The notes below the pieces were generated by a model that was not told the DNA's origin, ran no database searches, and saw nothing but the letters and a program-made list of their open reading frames with translations. This document shows positions 1 through 6,868 of a stretch of 9,690 nt of DNA, one piece after another. The translations under genes were made by a program, and so were the position numbers. How positions within the stretch are numbered: position 1 is the stretch's first letter; the number at the start of each line of letters is the position of its first letter. The stretch lies in NCBI GenBank assembly GCA_021295675.1, contig JAGWBY010000112.1:1-9690 (forward strand). Direction: 5' to 3'. This DNA comes from Candidatus Latescibacterota bacterium. Lineage in GTDB: Bacteria; Latescibacterota; UBA2968; UBA8231.

Positions 1-130
1 GCAGGGAAGAGGGGTCGCTGTACCAGTCGCCGCCGCCGCCGTATTGCAGCCGCGCAATGGTAAATAGGGGCTGGGCCGTGCCGTTCGCAGCAAGGAGCGC
101 AATGGCGATTGCAACGCAGAGGCCGCGCAT
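1..130 (-). CDS. Secreted DUF4159-domain protein, N-terminal fragment
   Basis: This gene is read from 130 downward and runs off the left edge, so only about 43 residues are visible. They begin MRGLCVAIAIALLAANGTAQ, a hydrophobic signal peptide with a plausible cut after the AQ region. Next comes FTIARLQYGGGGDWYSDPSS. The pattern FTxARLxYGGGGDWYSDP is what I recognise as the opening of DUF4159 domains, found in exported proteins of unknown function. The ATG lies 1 bp after the stop of the propeller gene (TGACATG), and no clear Shine-Dalgarno sequence is visible, so translation is probably coupled to that gene. The product is probably periplasmic or at the cell surface. The function is unknown. 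The family call rests on the short N-terminal motif alone. Confidence 0.8.
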   Translation of the reverse strand, partial: MRGLCVAIAIALLAANGTAQPLFTIARLQYGGGGDWYSDPSSL

Positions 131-131
131 G

Positions 132-2339
132 TCAGCGGTTGTTGATCACGGCGATTTTGCCGCGCACTGCGTCGCCGGTTTCTGCTTGCGCGACGAAGTA
201 GTAAATACCCGATCCCACGAGAAAGCCCGCCGCGCTCTGGCCATTCCAAGTGATCGCGCCTTGGCCGGCTGCGCCGTCGAGTTGGCGGATGAGTTCACCC
301 GCTGCGGTGAAAATGCGCACGCTGGCTCCCAGCGGCAGGTCGGCAAAGGTCAGGGATGCACCGCGCACGCCGATGTGGAAGGGGTTGGGATACGCGTATG
401 CCTGAGGACCAGCCGCGGTCCCCGAGGTGCCGAGTTGCAGGCGGCTCATCCCGTCGAGCGTGCCGATCCACAGTGCGCCGCTTTCCCGATCGAAGTAGAG
501 CGAGTTGACGCGGTTGTTGACGAGGCCGTCGCTGGTGTCGAGGGCAAACTCGACCTGGCCCTCGGTGCTGATGCGGGCCAATCCGCCTTCGGTGCCGACC
601 CAAATGCGTCCCCAGTCGTCTTCAGCCAGCGACGTGGTCGCAGCGGATGGCAGGCCGTTGTTGGCGTTGTACACCGTCCAGCTTGTGATCTTAAAATCCG
701 CGTTGGTGCGCGAATACTCGCCGCGCACTGCATTGAGGCCGTTGTTGGTGGCGACCCACACTTGCCCTGAGCGATCGACGTGGATGTCGATGACGGCATT
801 GCTGGTCAGGTCTGGATAAGCAACTGTGTCGAAGACTAAGCCGGTCTCATCGCCGATCTCAAAGGGGGTGCCGCCATCGTCTAAGAGGTAGAAGCCGTCG
901 AGTGCCGTCCCAATCCACTTCAGGCCGTCGGGACCAATGGCGATTTTGGTCATGTCTCGGCCCGAGGACATGCCGAAGTCCAACTGGTTGTTGAGTGCGG
1001 CCTGTTGGGGCGGCCACCCGTCCATGACGACTAGCCCATTGCGGACGTTGGCGATCCACAGCGCACCGTTGGCGTCGCGGTCGATGTCGCTGATGGCGAC
1101 AAAGGTACCGCCATCGATGCCTTCGAGAGCCGAGTTGTTGGCGGTGAGGTGCTGCCACTGGCCGTTGGCGTCGCGCACGTCAATGCCCCGGCCCCAATGG
1201 CCGACCCACAGCAGGCCCTCGCCGTCGGTCTCCAAGGCCGAGACGGTATTGGACGACAGGTCGGTATTGGTGGTGTGGGTAGTCCAGCCCTCGCCGTCGA
1301 ACTCGTACAAACCAAAAGCGGGCAGATTATCCTTGGGCACGGAGGCGACCCACAGGTGGCCGTCGGAGGTCTGGGTCATGTCGAAGAAGAAGTTGGCTTT
1401 AGGTTCGCGGGGCGGCGGCGGTGGGTCGGTGCCGAGGACGCGCAAGCCGCTATGGCTGGCGACCCATAGGGGGCCGTCGGTATCGGACAGGTCGGCCGTG
1501 CTGCTGATGTCTGACGCATTCAGCGGCTGCCAACGGTTGGCAGCTTGGCGCTGGAATAAGAGGCCGTCGGCTGTCGCGCTGACGATACTTCCCTCGAAGA
1601 GACCGAGGGCAACGCTGTTGGTGGTGGAGAAATCGAGTTCGGGGCGGTCGAGCACGGGATGTACGCGCCAAAGGCCGTCCGTGGCCGCGGCGAAGAGCGT
1701 GTCTTGATAGACCAGCATGTCGCGCACCTTGCCCCTTATTGGCTCGGCTTCCCAACTGCTGGGGTCTTGGAGGTTGGGCTGGGCCAAATCCGCCCACACT
1801 AGACCATTGACAGTCCCAGCCCACAGGCGACCGGCAAACACTTCAATGCTGGTCACCTCGGTGTCTTTGGGCAGCTCGCCCAAGCGGCGATAGGTTTCCT
1901 TGACCTCTTCCTTGCTGATGACAAACGCGCTGACGCCGCGCTCGCTGCCGACGTAGAGGATATCCCCATGCGGCTCAAGGGCGTTGATGCGAAGGTTTTG
2001 GAAGTCGAGAAAGGGTGGGTCGAAGCGGTTCTGCTCGGGCCGATAGCGGCTCAAACCCTGAGAGTGCGTACCAAACCACAGATGGCCGTTGGCATCTACG
2101 GAGAGGCTCAAGATGAGATTGCCCGGCAGGCCGTCGCGGCGAGTGAAGCGCGTATAGGCTTGGGTTTGCTGGTCGTAGCGCAGGACGCCGCCGCTGGTGC
2201 CGGCCCAGACCGCGTCTTGGTGGACGAGGACCCGGTTGATTTGGCGCATGCTGGTATAGGCTTCCCATCGGTCGTCGGATAGCTGGGCACGGACGGGCAG
2301 GGCCAAAAGCAGCAGGAGAAAGAGGTGGAACAAGGGCAT
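132..2339 (-). CDS. Secreted two-component-regulator-type double beta-propeller protein with FlgD/T9SS-like C-terminal domain (PorZ-like architecture)
   Basis: The product has 735 residues. Residues 1-18 form a signal peptide (MPLFHLFLLLLLALPVRA). The body is built of Reg_prop-type blades, each with a core such as LWFGT, LWVGH, KWIGT or LWIGT followed by G-L/G-hydrophobic. I count 14 cores, near residues 45, 87, 128, 172, 215, 254, 291, 329, 377, 427, 474, 527, 579 and 623. A proline run at 306-310 separates the first seven from the second seven, which suggests two seven-bladed propellers. Residues about 648-735 form a FlgD-Ig/T9SS-type sandwich: YPNPF at 650-654, VRIFTAAGELIRQL, TWNG and GSGIYYF. 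There is no transmembrane helix, Y_Y_Y domain or kinase domain, so it is not a complete hybrid sensor. The order signal peptide, two propellers, C-terminal sandwich resembles PorZ of the type IX secretion system, but this is inference from architecture. The ATG is 9 bp after the priA stop, with AGG about 8 nt upstream. It could also be a generic surface protein of this very common repeat class. Confidence 0.85.
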   Translation of the reverse strand: MPLFHLFLLLLLALPVRAQLSDDRWEAYTSMRQINRVLVHQDAVWAGTSGGVLRYDQQTQAYTRFTRRDGLPGNLILSLSVDANGHLWFGTHSQGLSRYRPEQNRFDPPFLDFQNLRINALEPHGDILYVGSERGVSAFVISKEEVKETYRRLGELPKDTEVTSIEVFAGRLWAGTVNGLVWADLAQPNLQDPSSWEAEPIRGKVRDMLVYQDTLFAAATDGLWRVHPVLDRPELDFSTTNSVALGLFEGSIVSATADGLLFQRQAANRWQPLNASDISSTADLSDTDGPLWVASHSGLRVLGTDPPPPPREPKANFFFDMTQTSDGHLWVASVPKDNLPAFGLYEFDGEGWTTHTTNTDLSSNTVSALETDGEGLLWVGHWGRGIDVRDANGQWQHLTANNSALEGIDGGTFVAISDIDRDANGALWIANVRNGLVVMDGWPPQQAALNNQLDFGMSSGRDMTKIAIGPDGLKWIGTALDGFYLLDDGGTPFEIGDETGLVFDTVAYPDLTSNAVIDIHVDRSGQVWVATNNGLNAVRGEYSRTNADFKITSWTVYNANNGLPSAATTSLAEDDWGRIWVGTEGGLARISTEGQVEFALDTSDGLVNNRVNSLYFDRESGALWIGTLDGMSRLQLGTSGTAAGPQAYAYPNPFHIGVRGASLTFADLPLGASVRIFTAAGELIRQLDGAAGQGAITWNGQSAAGFLVGSGIYYFVAQAETGDAVRGKIAVINNR

Positions 2340-2348
2340 GGAAACGGC

Positions 2349-4780
2349 CTACATCATCGTTAGAGGGTCGATGTTAATGGAAAAGTGGAGGGCGTGCTCT
2401 TTGGCGGCCTCGCGCATGGCGGGCAGGGCGCTGAGGGCCGTTGTGCGCAAATGGTGCGCTGAGGTGCCGCGCAAGAGGGCTTGCCAGCGGTAGTGACCGC
2501 GCAGCCGCGCCAGCGGAGCTGGGGCCGGCCCGAGCACGAGCGCATCTTGGTCGAGGCCCTGCCGCAGGGCGTTCACACCCTGTTGCGCCCCGGTTTCAAC
2601 GGCTTGCTCGCAGGGGCCGCGCCAGCGGAAGACGATGAGGCGGCCAAACGGAGGGAATCCGGCCTGCCGCCGCTGGGCTAGCTCGTTGTGGGCAAAGGAC
2701 GCGTAATTTTGGTTGGCGGCCGCACGCAGGGCTGCGTCGTCGGGCAGGAGCGTCTGGATTACTACTTCACCGGCTGTGTGACCGCGCCCCGAGCGGCCGG
2801 CGACTTGGGTCAGGAGCTGGAAGCTGCGCTCAGCCGCGCGGAAGTCGGGCAGGTGCATACCGGTGTCGGCGGAAATCACGCCGACAAGCGTGACTTCGGG
2901 CAGGTCGAGGCCCTTGGCGACCATTTGGGTGCCGAGCAGCACGTCGGCCTCGCCGTTGCGGAAGCGCTCGACGAGCGCGTCGTGCGCGCCTTTCCAAGCG
3001 GTGGTGTCCACGTCCATGCGGATGACGCGGATGCCGGGAAATTGGGCCAAGAGGGCGCTTTCGACCTTTTGGGTGCCCACTCCGGCAAAGCGCAGTTCCG
3101 AGCTGCCGCAGGATGGGCAGACCGGCGGTGGTGGGGCCGCAAAGTCGCAGTAATGGCAGCGCGTCTCGGAGGCAGCGAGTCGCCGATGATAAGTCAGCGA
3201 GACGCGGCAACTAGGGCACTGGATCGGCTCGCCACAGGCGGTGCAGCTAACGAAAGGGGCGAAGCCGCGGCGATTTTGCAACAGGATGATTTTCTCGCCG
3301 CGCGCGAGGCGATCTTGCATCTTGCGTCGCAAGTCGTGCGAGAAAATGGCCTGCTGCTTTCTTTGGAAAGGCTCCTGTTTCATATCGACGACCGTCACTT
3401 GCGGCAAGGGGCGGTCGTCGATGCGGCGGGGCAAGGTGTGGCGGCATTCCAGTGCGACTCTAAGCTGGGTGTGGCTGAGCCGAGGACGACGGCGGCGTTG
3501 CAGCGCTGCCCGCGCACTAAGGCGAGGTCGCGGGCGTTGTAGGTGAGGGGGCGACTGCTGTCTAGGTCTTCTTGCTTGTACGAGGTGTCGTGCTCTTCGT
3601 CCACGACAATCAGCCCCAAATCTTCTACTGGTGCGAGGATGGCCGAGCGAGCGCCGATGAGCACGCGCTGCTCGCGGCGGCGCAAGCGACGCCAAGTGTC
3701 GTAGCGCTCTCCGGCCGAAAGCTGGCTGTGGAAAACTGCGACCGCCTCGCCGAAGTGCTCTTTGAAGCGCCGCACCATCTGCCAAGCGAGGGCGATTTCT
3801 GGCACCAAGATGATTGCGCCGCGCCCGGCAGCCAATGCTTGCGCCACAAGTTGGATGTACACGAGGGTTTTGCCCGAGCCGGTGATGCCGTGCAGCAAGG
3901 TCGGATGGAATGTCCGGGCGTCGAGCGCGGTCGATAGGTCGTTGAGGACCTGTTGCTGGTCGGCTGTAGGGACGAGGTCTGGAGGGGTGCTGCTGGCGAT
4001 GTGGGCGAGGGGGTCGCGGATGACTTCCTCGGCTATTGGTGAAATCAAGCCGCGGCCTTCGAGTGCCTTGAGTACGGCCGAGGAAAAGCCGGCCGTGCTC
4101 AGTTCGCTGCGCGCGGCCATGGGGTGGTCGAGCAAGTAGCGCAGACAGGCCGCTTGGCGTGGGGCGCGCTTTTCGATGGCGGCGATGGCCGTGTGCGCGG
4201 CTGATTCGTCGTTTAGGAGGAAGCAGCGTTGGCTCAGGGTGCGGGGTCGCCGATCTTCGAGTACGGGCGCGATTTCGATGTGTCCGCTGTGGCGCAAGGC
4301 GCGCACGCCCTTTTCCAAGCCCTGGCTGCCGAGTCGGCGCTTGAGGGTGCTGACTTTGAGGGAGCCGCTGCGCTGGAGTTCGTCGATGATCCGCGCCTCT
4401 ATACCGGCGTGGTGGCCAGTGGGTGCGTCGCGCAATTGCACGAGGCGGTTGGAGCTGAGTTTGACGCCTGGGGGCAGAGCGGCCATCAGCGCACTGCCGA
4501 GGGGGGCCATGTAGTAGGCAGCCATCCAGCGGCAGAGTGCGACGACCTCTGGACTGAGGAGCGAGGTGTCGAGGATTTGTTCGATAGGGCGGATCTTGCT
4601 TGGGGGAAGGTCGCCGAGTGTAGCTGGCCCTAAGACAATGCCGGTGAGTCGGCGCTGGACTACCGGCACCAACACTAAGGCCCCAGGCTGCGCTTCTGAG
4701 GCGAATTCAGCGGGTACGCCATAGGTCAACTCGCGCGCTACGGGGGGCGGCAGGGAGACCTCTACGTAGCCTTGGATCAT
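2349..4780 (-). CDS. priA: Primosomal protein N' (PriA helicase), interrupted by one frame change
   Basis: PriA is the DEAH-type 3'-5' DNA helicase that reloads the replisome at stalled forks. The ATG at 4780 overlaps the rodZ stop (ATGA) and gives MIQGYVEVSLPPP, the usual start of the 3'-end-binding domain. Numbered from there: Q-motif-like TADQQQVLN about 272-280, Walker A GITGSGKT 298-305, LVPEIAL 325-331, GARSA 376-380, DEEH 394-397 and GSATPS 434-439. Just after SLESHWNA (about 3440) this frame loses family similarity and stops at 3395. The similarity resumes one frame over with TLPRRIDDRPLPQVTVVDM and runs to the TAG at 2349. The second part has eight zinc-binding cysteines (CTACGEPIQCPSC, CHYC, CPSC; about 3245-3108), GTQMVAKGLDLP, TQVAGRSGRG and a C-terminus ending NIDPLTMM. 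Apart from the break, both parts look intact. About six residues also seem missing at the join compared with E. coli PriA as I recall it. The locus is either a recent pseudogene, an assembly error, or (less likely) a recoded gene. Confidence 0.9.
3384..3422 (-). repeat. Perfect 11-bp inverted repeat (hairpin) within priA
   Basis: The arms ATCGACGACCG (3384-3394) and CGGTCGTCGAT (3412-3422) are perfect inverted copies with a 17-nt spacer. Inside the spacer a further 4-bp stem (CTTG/CAAG, 3398-3401 with 3405-3408) closes a 3-nt loop. The RNA could therefore form a long, stable hairpin with two single-base mismatches. It lies within codons for IDDR and VVD of PriA and begins about 18 nt downstream of the frame change. 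It may be chance within coding sequence or may be linked to the break. Confidence 0.7.
3428..3446 (-). other. Frame change inside priA
   Basis: In coding direction, frame 1 reads tgg aat gcc gcc aca cct (WNAATP), and the resumed frame reads cgc cac acc ttg ccc cgc cgc (RHTLPRR). Joining them requires a -1 step, as if 3n+1 bases had been lost. The gccgcc run at 3440-3445 and the four-C run at 3428-3431 are the obvious slippage-prone spots. No canonical X-XXY-YYZ heptamer is present. The TLP that precedes RRIDD in the resumed frame looks native, so the break most likely lies upstream of about 3437. Confidence 0.75.
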
Positions 4781-5718
4781 GGTTGGATGTCGGGGGCCTC
4801 TCCTGCGGAAGGCTGTGAGTCCAATGTTATAAACTCGATGCCGTCGGCCGCGGCGCGGAAGTGCAGCACTTGGTCGGGGTCGCCGAGTTGGCCGTTGCCA
4901 AGCAGTTGGCCATCCAACCAATAGCTCAGGCCGTGGGGACGAGTTGAGAGCACGACAAAATGGTCGCGGGCCTCAAAGCGGTGGCGCTCGCCGGGTGGAA
5001 CGATGGCTTCAAAGTTTTCTGCTGCGTCATCCCAGCGGATCTTCACCCAGGTAGAGTCGCGGGCTTCTAGTTCGAGGATCACGGGGACGGGTTCGGTGGT
5101 TTGGGCAGCCGCCCCGGTTGTGAGAGGCTCAGCCAGCTCGGTGGATGACTCGACGGAGGGGTCGCTTGGAGTGGTTGTCGGCTGAGATTGGGACGAGACG
5201 TGGGCCGTTTGCGTTGGGGTTTCAATCGCTTGTGTTGGGGTTTCAATCGCTTGTGTTGGGGTTTCAATCGCTTGTGTTGGGGTTTCAGTCTCTTGTGTTG
5301 GGGTTTCAGTCTCTTGTGTTGGGGTCTGTTTATTGTCGAAAAAGTAGAAGAACGCCACAGCGAGGATGCAGCAGGCACCTATTACCGAGCCGATGACGAT
5401 CAGCGGCTTATGCGAGCGGCGCGGAGTAGGCTGTGATAGGACGACCACAGGTCGGGAACGCGCCTGCATGATCCGGCCGTATTGTTGGTCGAAGCGGCTC
5501 AGGAATGGCTCAGGATCGAGGTCGAGGTGTTCGGCATATGCTTTCAGGGCTAAGCGGACGAATACCGGCTCAATTATATCGAGCTCACCGGCTTCTATAC
5601 CCTGTAAGACGGAAAGACTAACGCCGCTTTGGCGCTGGATTTCTTCGAGCTCGAGGCCGCGCGCTTGACGTGCGGCAGATAATTCTTCGCCGATGGTTTG
5701 TTGTTTTTCTTCGCTCAT
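4777..5718 (-). CDS. rodZ: RodZ-like cell-shape protein: cytoplasmic HTH, one transmembrane helix, periplasmic DUF4115 domain
   Basis: RodZ links the MreB cytoskeleton to the wall-synthesis machinery across the inner membrane. The product has 313 residues from the ATG at 5718 (MSEEKQQTIGEEL). Residues 8-75 form the HTH_25 domain (IGEELSAARQARGLELEEIQ, SGVSLSVLQGIEAGELDII, YAEHLDLDPEPFL). Residues 104-127 form one transmembrane helix (PLIVIGSVIGACCILAVAFF) preceded by basic RRSHK, giving a cytoplasmic N-terminus. Residues 131-210 are a low-complexity Thr/Pro/Gln/Glu/Ser linker that includes heptapeptide repeats. Residues about 212-300 are the DUF4115 beta domain (VILELEARDSTWVKIRWDD, the LSYWLDGQLLGNGQLG region). 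The start overlaps the maf stop by 4 bp, with AGG 7 nt upstream, and the stop overlaps the priA start. An in-frame extension to 5769 is possible but would run through maf coding sequence and has no family similarity. No mreB or mreC is in view. Confidence 0.87.
   Translation of the reverse strand: MSEEKQQTIGEELSAARQARGLELEEIQRQSGVSLSVLQGIEAGELDIIEPVFVRLALKAYAEHLDLDPEPFLSRFDQQYGRIMQARSRPVVVLSQPTPRRSHKPLIVIGSVIGACCILAVAFFYFFDNKQTPTQETETPTQETETPTQAIETPTQAIETPTQAIETPTQTAHVSSQSQPTTTPSDPSVESSTELAEPLTTGAAAQTTEPVPVILELEARDSTWVKIRWDDAAENFEAIVPPGERHRFEARDHFVVLSTRPHGLSYWLDGQLLGNGQLGDPDQVLHFRAAADGIEFITLDSQPSAGEAPDIQP
5212..5325 (-). repeat. 21-bp in-frame tandem repeat in rodZ linker, about 5.4 copies
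   Basis: Units fall at 5212-5232, 5233-5253, 5254-5274, 5275-5295 and 5296-5316, with a partial copy at 5317-5325. Three copies carry tcaatcgcttg and two carry tcagtctcttg, so there are two subtypes in blocks. The encoded heptapeptides are TPTQAIE (three) and TPTQETE (two). Being a multiple of three, copy-number change alters the length of the periplasmic linker without breaking the frame. Near-identical units suggest recent expansion. Confidence 0.95.
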
Positions 5719-6302
5719 TTTGTGGCCTGATCGTTTAGGTCGCACCCCACCGCGCTCAAAAGGACGCAAAGACGAGCTAAGGGCAGACCAACTACATTAT
5801 AATAACAACCTGCGATGCGTTCAATAAAGCGTGCCCCTAGCCCCTGTATGCCATAGCCTCCGGCCTTGTCGAGCGGTTCGCCAGTGGCGACGTAAGCGGC
5901 GATGTCGGAGGCAGTCAAGGTCCGCATCTCCACTTGGGTGCAAACGGCTTCCTGCAGGAGCTGCCCGCCGCTTTGGATGGCTAGTCCGGTATAGACCTGA
6001 TGGACCTTGCCCGAGAGGCGACCGAGCATGGAGGCTGCGTCGGCTGCGTCGGCGGGCTTGCCCAATATGGTGCCGTTGCTACAGACGATGGTGTCGGCGG
6101 CGATGATGATGGCGTCGGAGGCGACTACACTGGCCACGGCGCGAGCTTTGGCCACGGCCGATTCGAGTGCGTAGTTGGCTGGGATGGACGTTGCGGGCAC
6201 TGGCTCTGCTAGCGGACTGGGGACAACTGTAAAGGGCAGGGCGAGTTGGCGCAACAGGGCGGCGCGCCGGGGCGAGGCCGAGCCGAGGATGAGCGGCTTC
6301 AC
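5715..6302 (-). CDS. maf: Maf family nucleoside triphosphate pyrophosphatase (YhdE type, dTTP/UTP)
   Basis: Maf proteins hydrolyse non-canonical or excess nucleoside triphosphates to the monophosphate and pyrophosphate in the cytoplasm. Some members are linked to septum inhibition. The product has 195 residues from a GTG at 6302 that overlaps the dtd stop (GTGA). It opens with VKPLILGSASPRRAALL, the family signature GSxSPRR. AADTIV near residue 70 holds the catalytic aspartate, followed by GKP, LSGKVHQVYTGL, and GGYGIQGLGARFIERIAG with NVVGLPL near the C-terminus. The GYxIQG...NVVGLPL signature fits the YhdE subgroup rather than YceF. The length matches the family. An open frame extends upstream to 6599, but that part lies inside dtd and is arginine-rich shadow sequence. 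The stop overlaps the rodZ start (ATGA). Confidence 0.93.
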   Translation of the reverse strand: MKPLILGSASPRRAALLRQLALPFTVVPSPLAEPVPATSIPANYALESAVAKARAVASVVASDAIIIAADTIVCSNGTILGKPADAADAASMLGRLSGKVHQVYTGLAIQSGGQLLQEAVCTQVEMRTLTASDIAAYVATGEPLDKAGGYGIQGLGARFIERIAGCYYNVVGLPLARLCVLLSAVGCDLNDQATK

Positions 6303-6742
6303 GCGGGCGACTCCACCATTAAGGTGACCGGTCCGTCGTTGTGGATTTCGACCTGCATGTAGGCACCGAAGACGCCGCGCTGGGGCGGCAGGCCCTGTTC
6401 GGCGAGCAGGTCGAGAAAGCGCTCGTAGAGGCGCTCGGCGACTGGGGGTGAGGCAGCTTGGACGAAGCTGGGGCGGCGGCCCTTGCGGCAGTCGCCGTAC
6501 AGGGTAAACTGCGAGATGGCGAGCACGCCGCCGCCGATGTCGAGCACCGAGCGATTCATCTTGCCTTGGTCGTCGGCGAAGATGCGCAGGTGGGCACACT
6601 TTTCAGCGCAGAAGCGCAGGGATTGCTCGTCGTCATCGGGACCGAAGCCGACGAGCAGGACTAGGCCCTGACCGATTTGGCCGTGGAGTTGGCCATCGAT
6701 GTGGACGCTAGCGTGGCTGACGCGCTGGACGAGGACTTTCAC
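6299..6742 (-). CDS. dtd: D-aminoacyl-tRNA deacylase
   Basis: DTD removes D-amino acids (and mischarged glycine) from tRNA and so protects translation. The product has 147 residues, the usual family length. It starts at a GTG (6742-6740), giving MKVLVQRVSHASV as in most family members. Key motifs are GLVLLVGFGPDD, the conserved SQFTLYGD near residues 77-84 with its active-site threonine, KGRRPSF just after, and NDGPVTL near the C-terminus with the Gly-Pro motif that gives chiral selection. It is the first gene of the downstream gene set and follows the only gap in the window. No convincing Shine-Dalgarno sequence precedes the GTG. The stop overlaps the maf start (GTGA). Confidence 0.96.
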   Translation of the reverse strand: MKVLVQRVSHASVHIDGQLHGQIGQGLVLLVGFGPDDDEQSLRFCAEKCAHLRIFADDQGKMNRSVLDIGGGVLAISQFTLYGDCRKGRRPSFVQAASPPVAERLYERFLDLLAEQGLPPQRGVFGAYMQVEIHNDGPVTLMVESPA

Positions 6743-6757
6743 GGGCGGGAGTGGACT

Positions 6758-6784
6758 GTGATTAGTGTGATTAGTGTGATTACC
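6758..6784 (-). repeat. 9-bp tandem repeat upstream of dtd
   Basis: On the plus strand the unit gtgattagt occurs at 6758-6766 and 6767-6775, followed by a degenerate third copy gtgattacc. Read toward dtd it is ACTAATCAC, starting about 16 nt upstream of the GTG. It could be an operator array, part of the dtd leader, or simple slippage. Nothing else in the window shows the same unit. Confidence 0.7.
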
Positions 6785-6805
6785 GTGGTGCGAGTTCTCA
6801 GAAGT

Positions 6806-6824
6806 CCAAGCCTTTGCGGCTTGG
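6806..6824 (-). terminator. Hairpin downstream of lptD, possible weak terminator
   Basis: A perfect 7-bp stem (CCAAGCC/GGCTTGG) closes a 5-nt loop, about 45 nt after the lptD stop. Read on the minus strand it is followed by ACTTCTGAGA, which lacks a real U-tract. It may attenuate rather than terminate, or act as an mRNA 3'-end stabiliser for rlmB-lptD. Confidence 0.4.
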
Positions 6825-6868
6825 GAATCGTCGCATGAGTTTCAAATGTACCCTTCGCCGCACTACTG

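Larger units (their letters stand above)
6743..6868 (-). other. Intergenic region between lptD and dtd
   Basis: These 126 bp are the only gap longer than 10 bp in the window. They hold a 7-bp-stem hairpin near the lptD end and a 9-bp tandem repeat near the dtd end. This is the natural place for an lptD terminator and a dtd promoter. I see no convincing -35/-10 pair for a standard sigma factor, and no small ORF with support. Confidence 0.6.

Noticed and set aside
57..1707. Plus-strand open frames of 237 and 256 codons opposite the propeller gene
   Set aside because: They are antisense to repeat-bearing propeller codons, and their composition mirrors the opposite strand with no domain signature.
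2688..3542. Long plus-strand open frame (284 codons) opposite priA
   Set aside because: It is wholly antisense to conserved PriA sequence, has no recognisable motif, and its Ala/Gly/Arg-rich composition is typical of shadow frames in GC-rich coding DNA.
3395..3785. Two separate helicase genes in place of one priA
   Set aside because: The halves match consecutive parts of one PriA. The overlap is only because both frames happen to stay open, and the second half has no own start with family similarity.
5212..5325. CRISPR-like array
   Set aside because: The repeats are directly adjacent with no spacers, are in frame, and encode a protein linker.
6303..6599. N-terminal extension of Maf inside dtd
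   Set aside because: The Arg/Pro-rich sequence is a shadow of dtd. The family start is VKPLILGSASPRR at the GTG that overlaps the dtd stop.
6743..6868. Sigma-70 promoter for dtd (TTGGAC with a downstream TAATCA-like element)
   Set aside because: The spacing is about 19-21 nt and the -10 match is poor, too weak to call.
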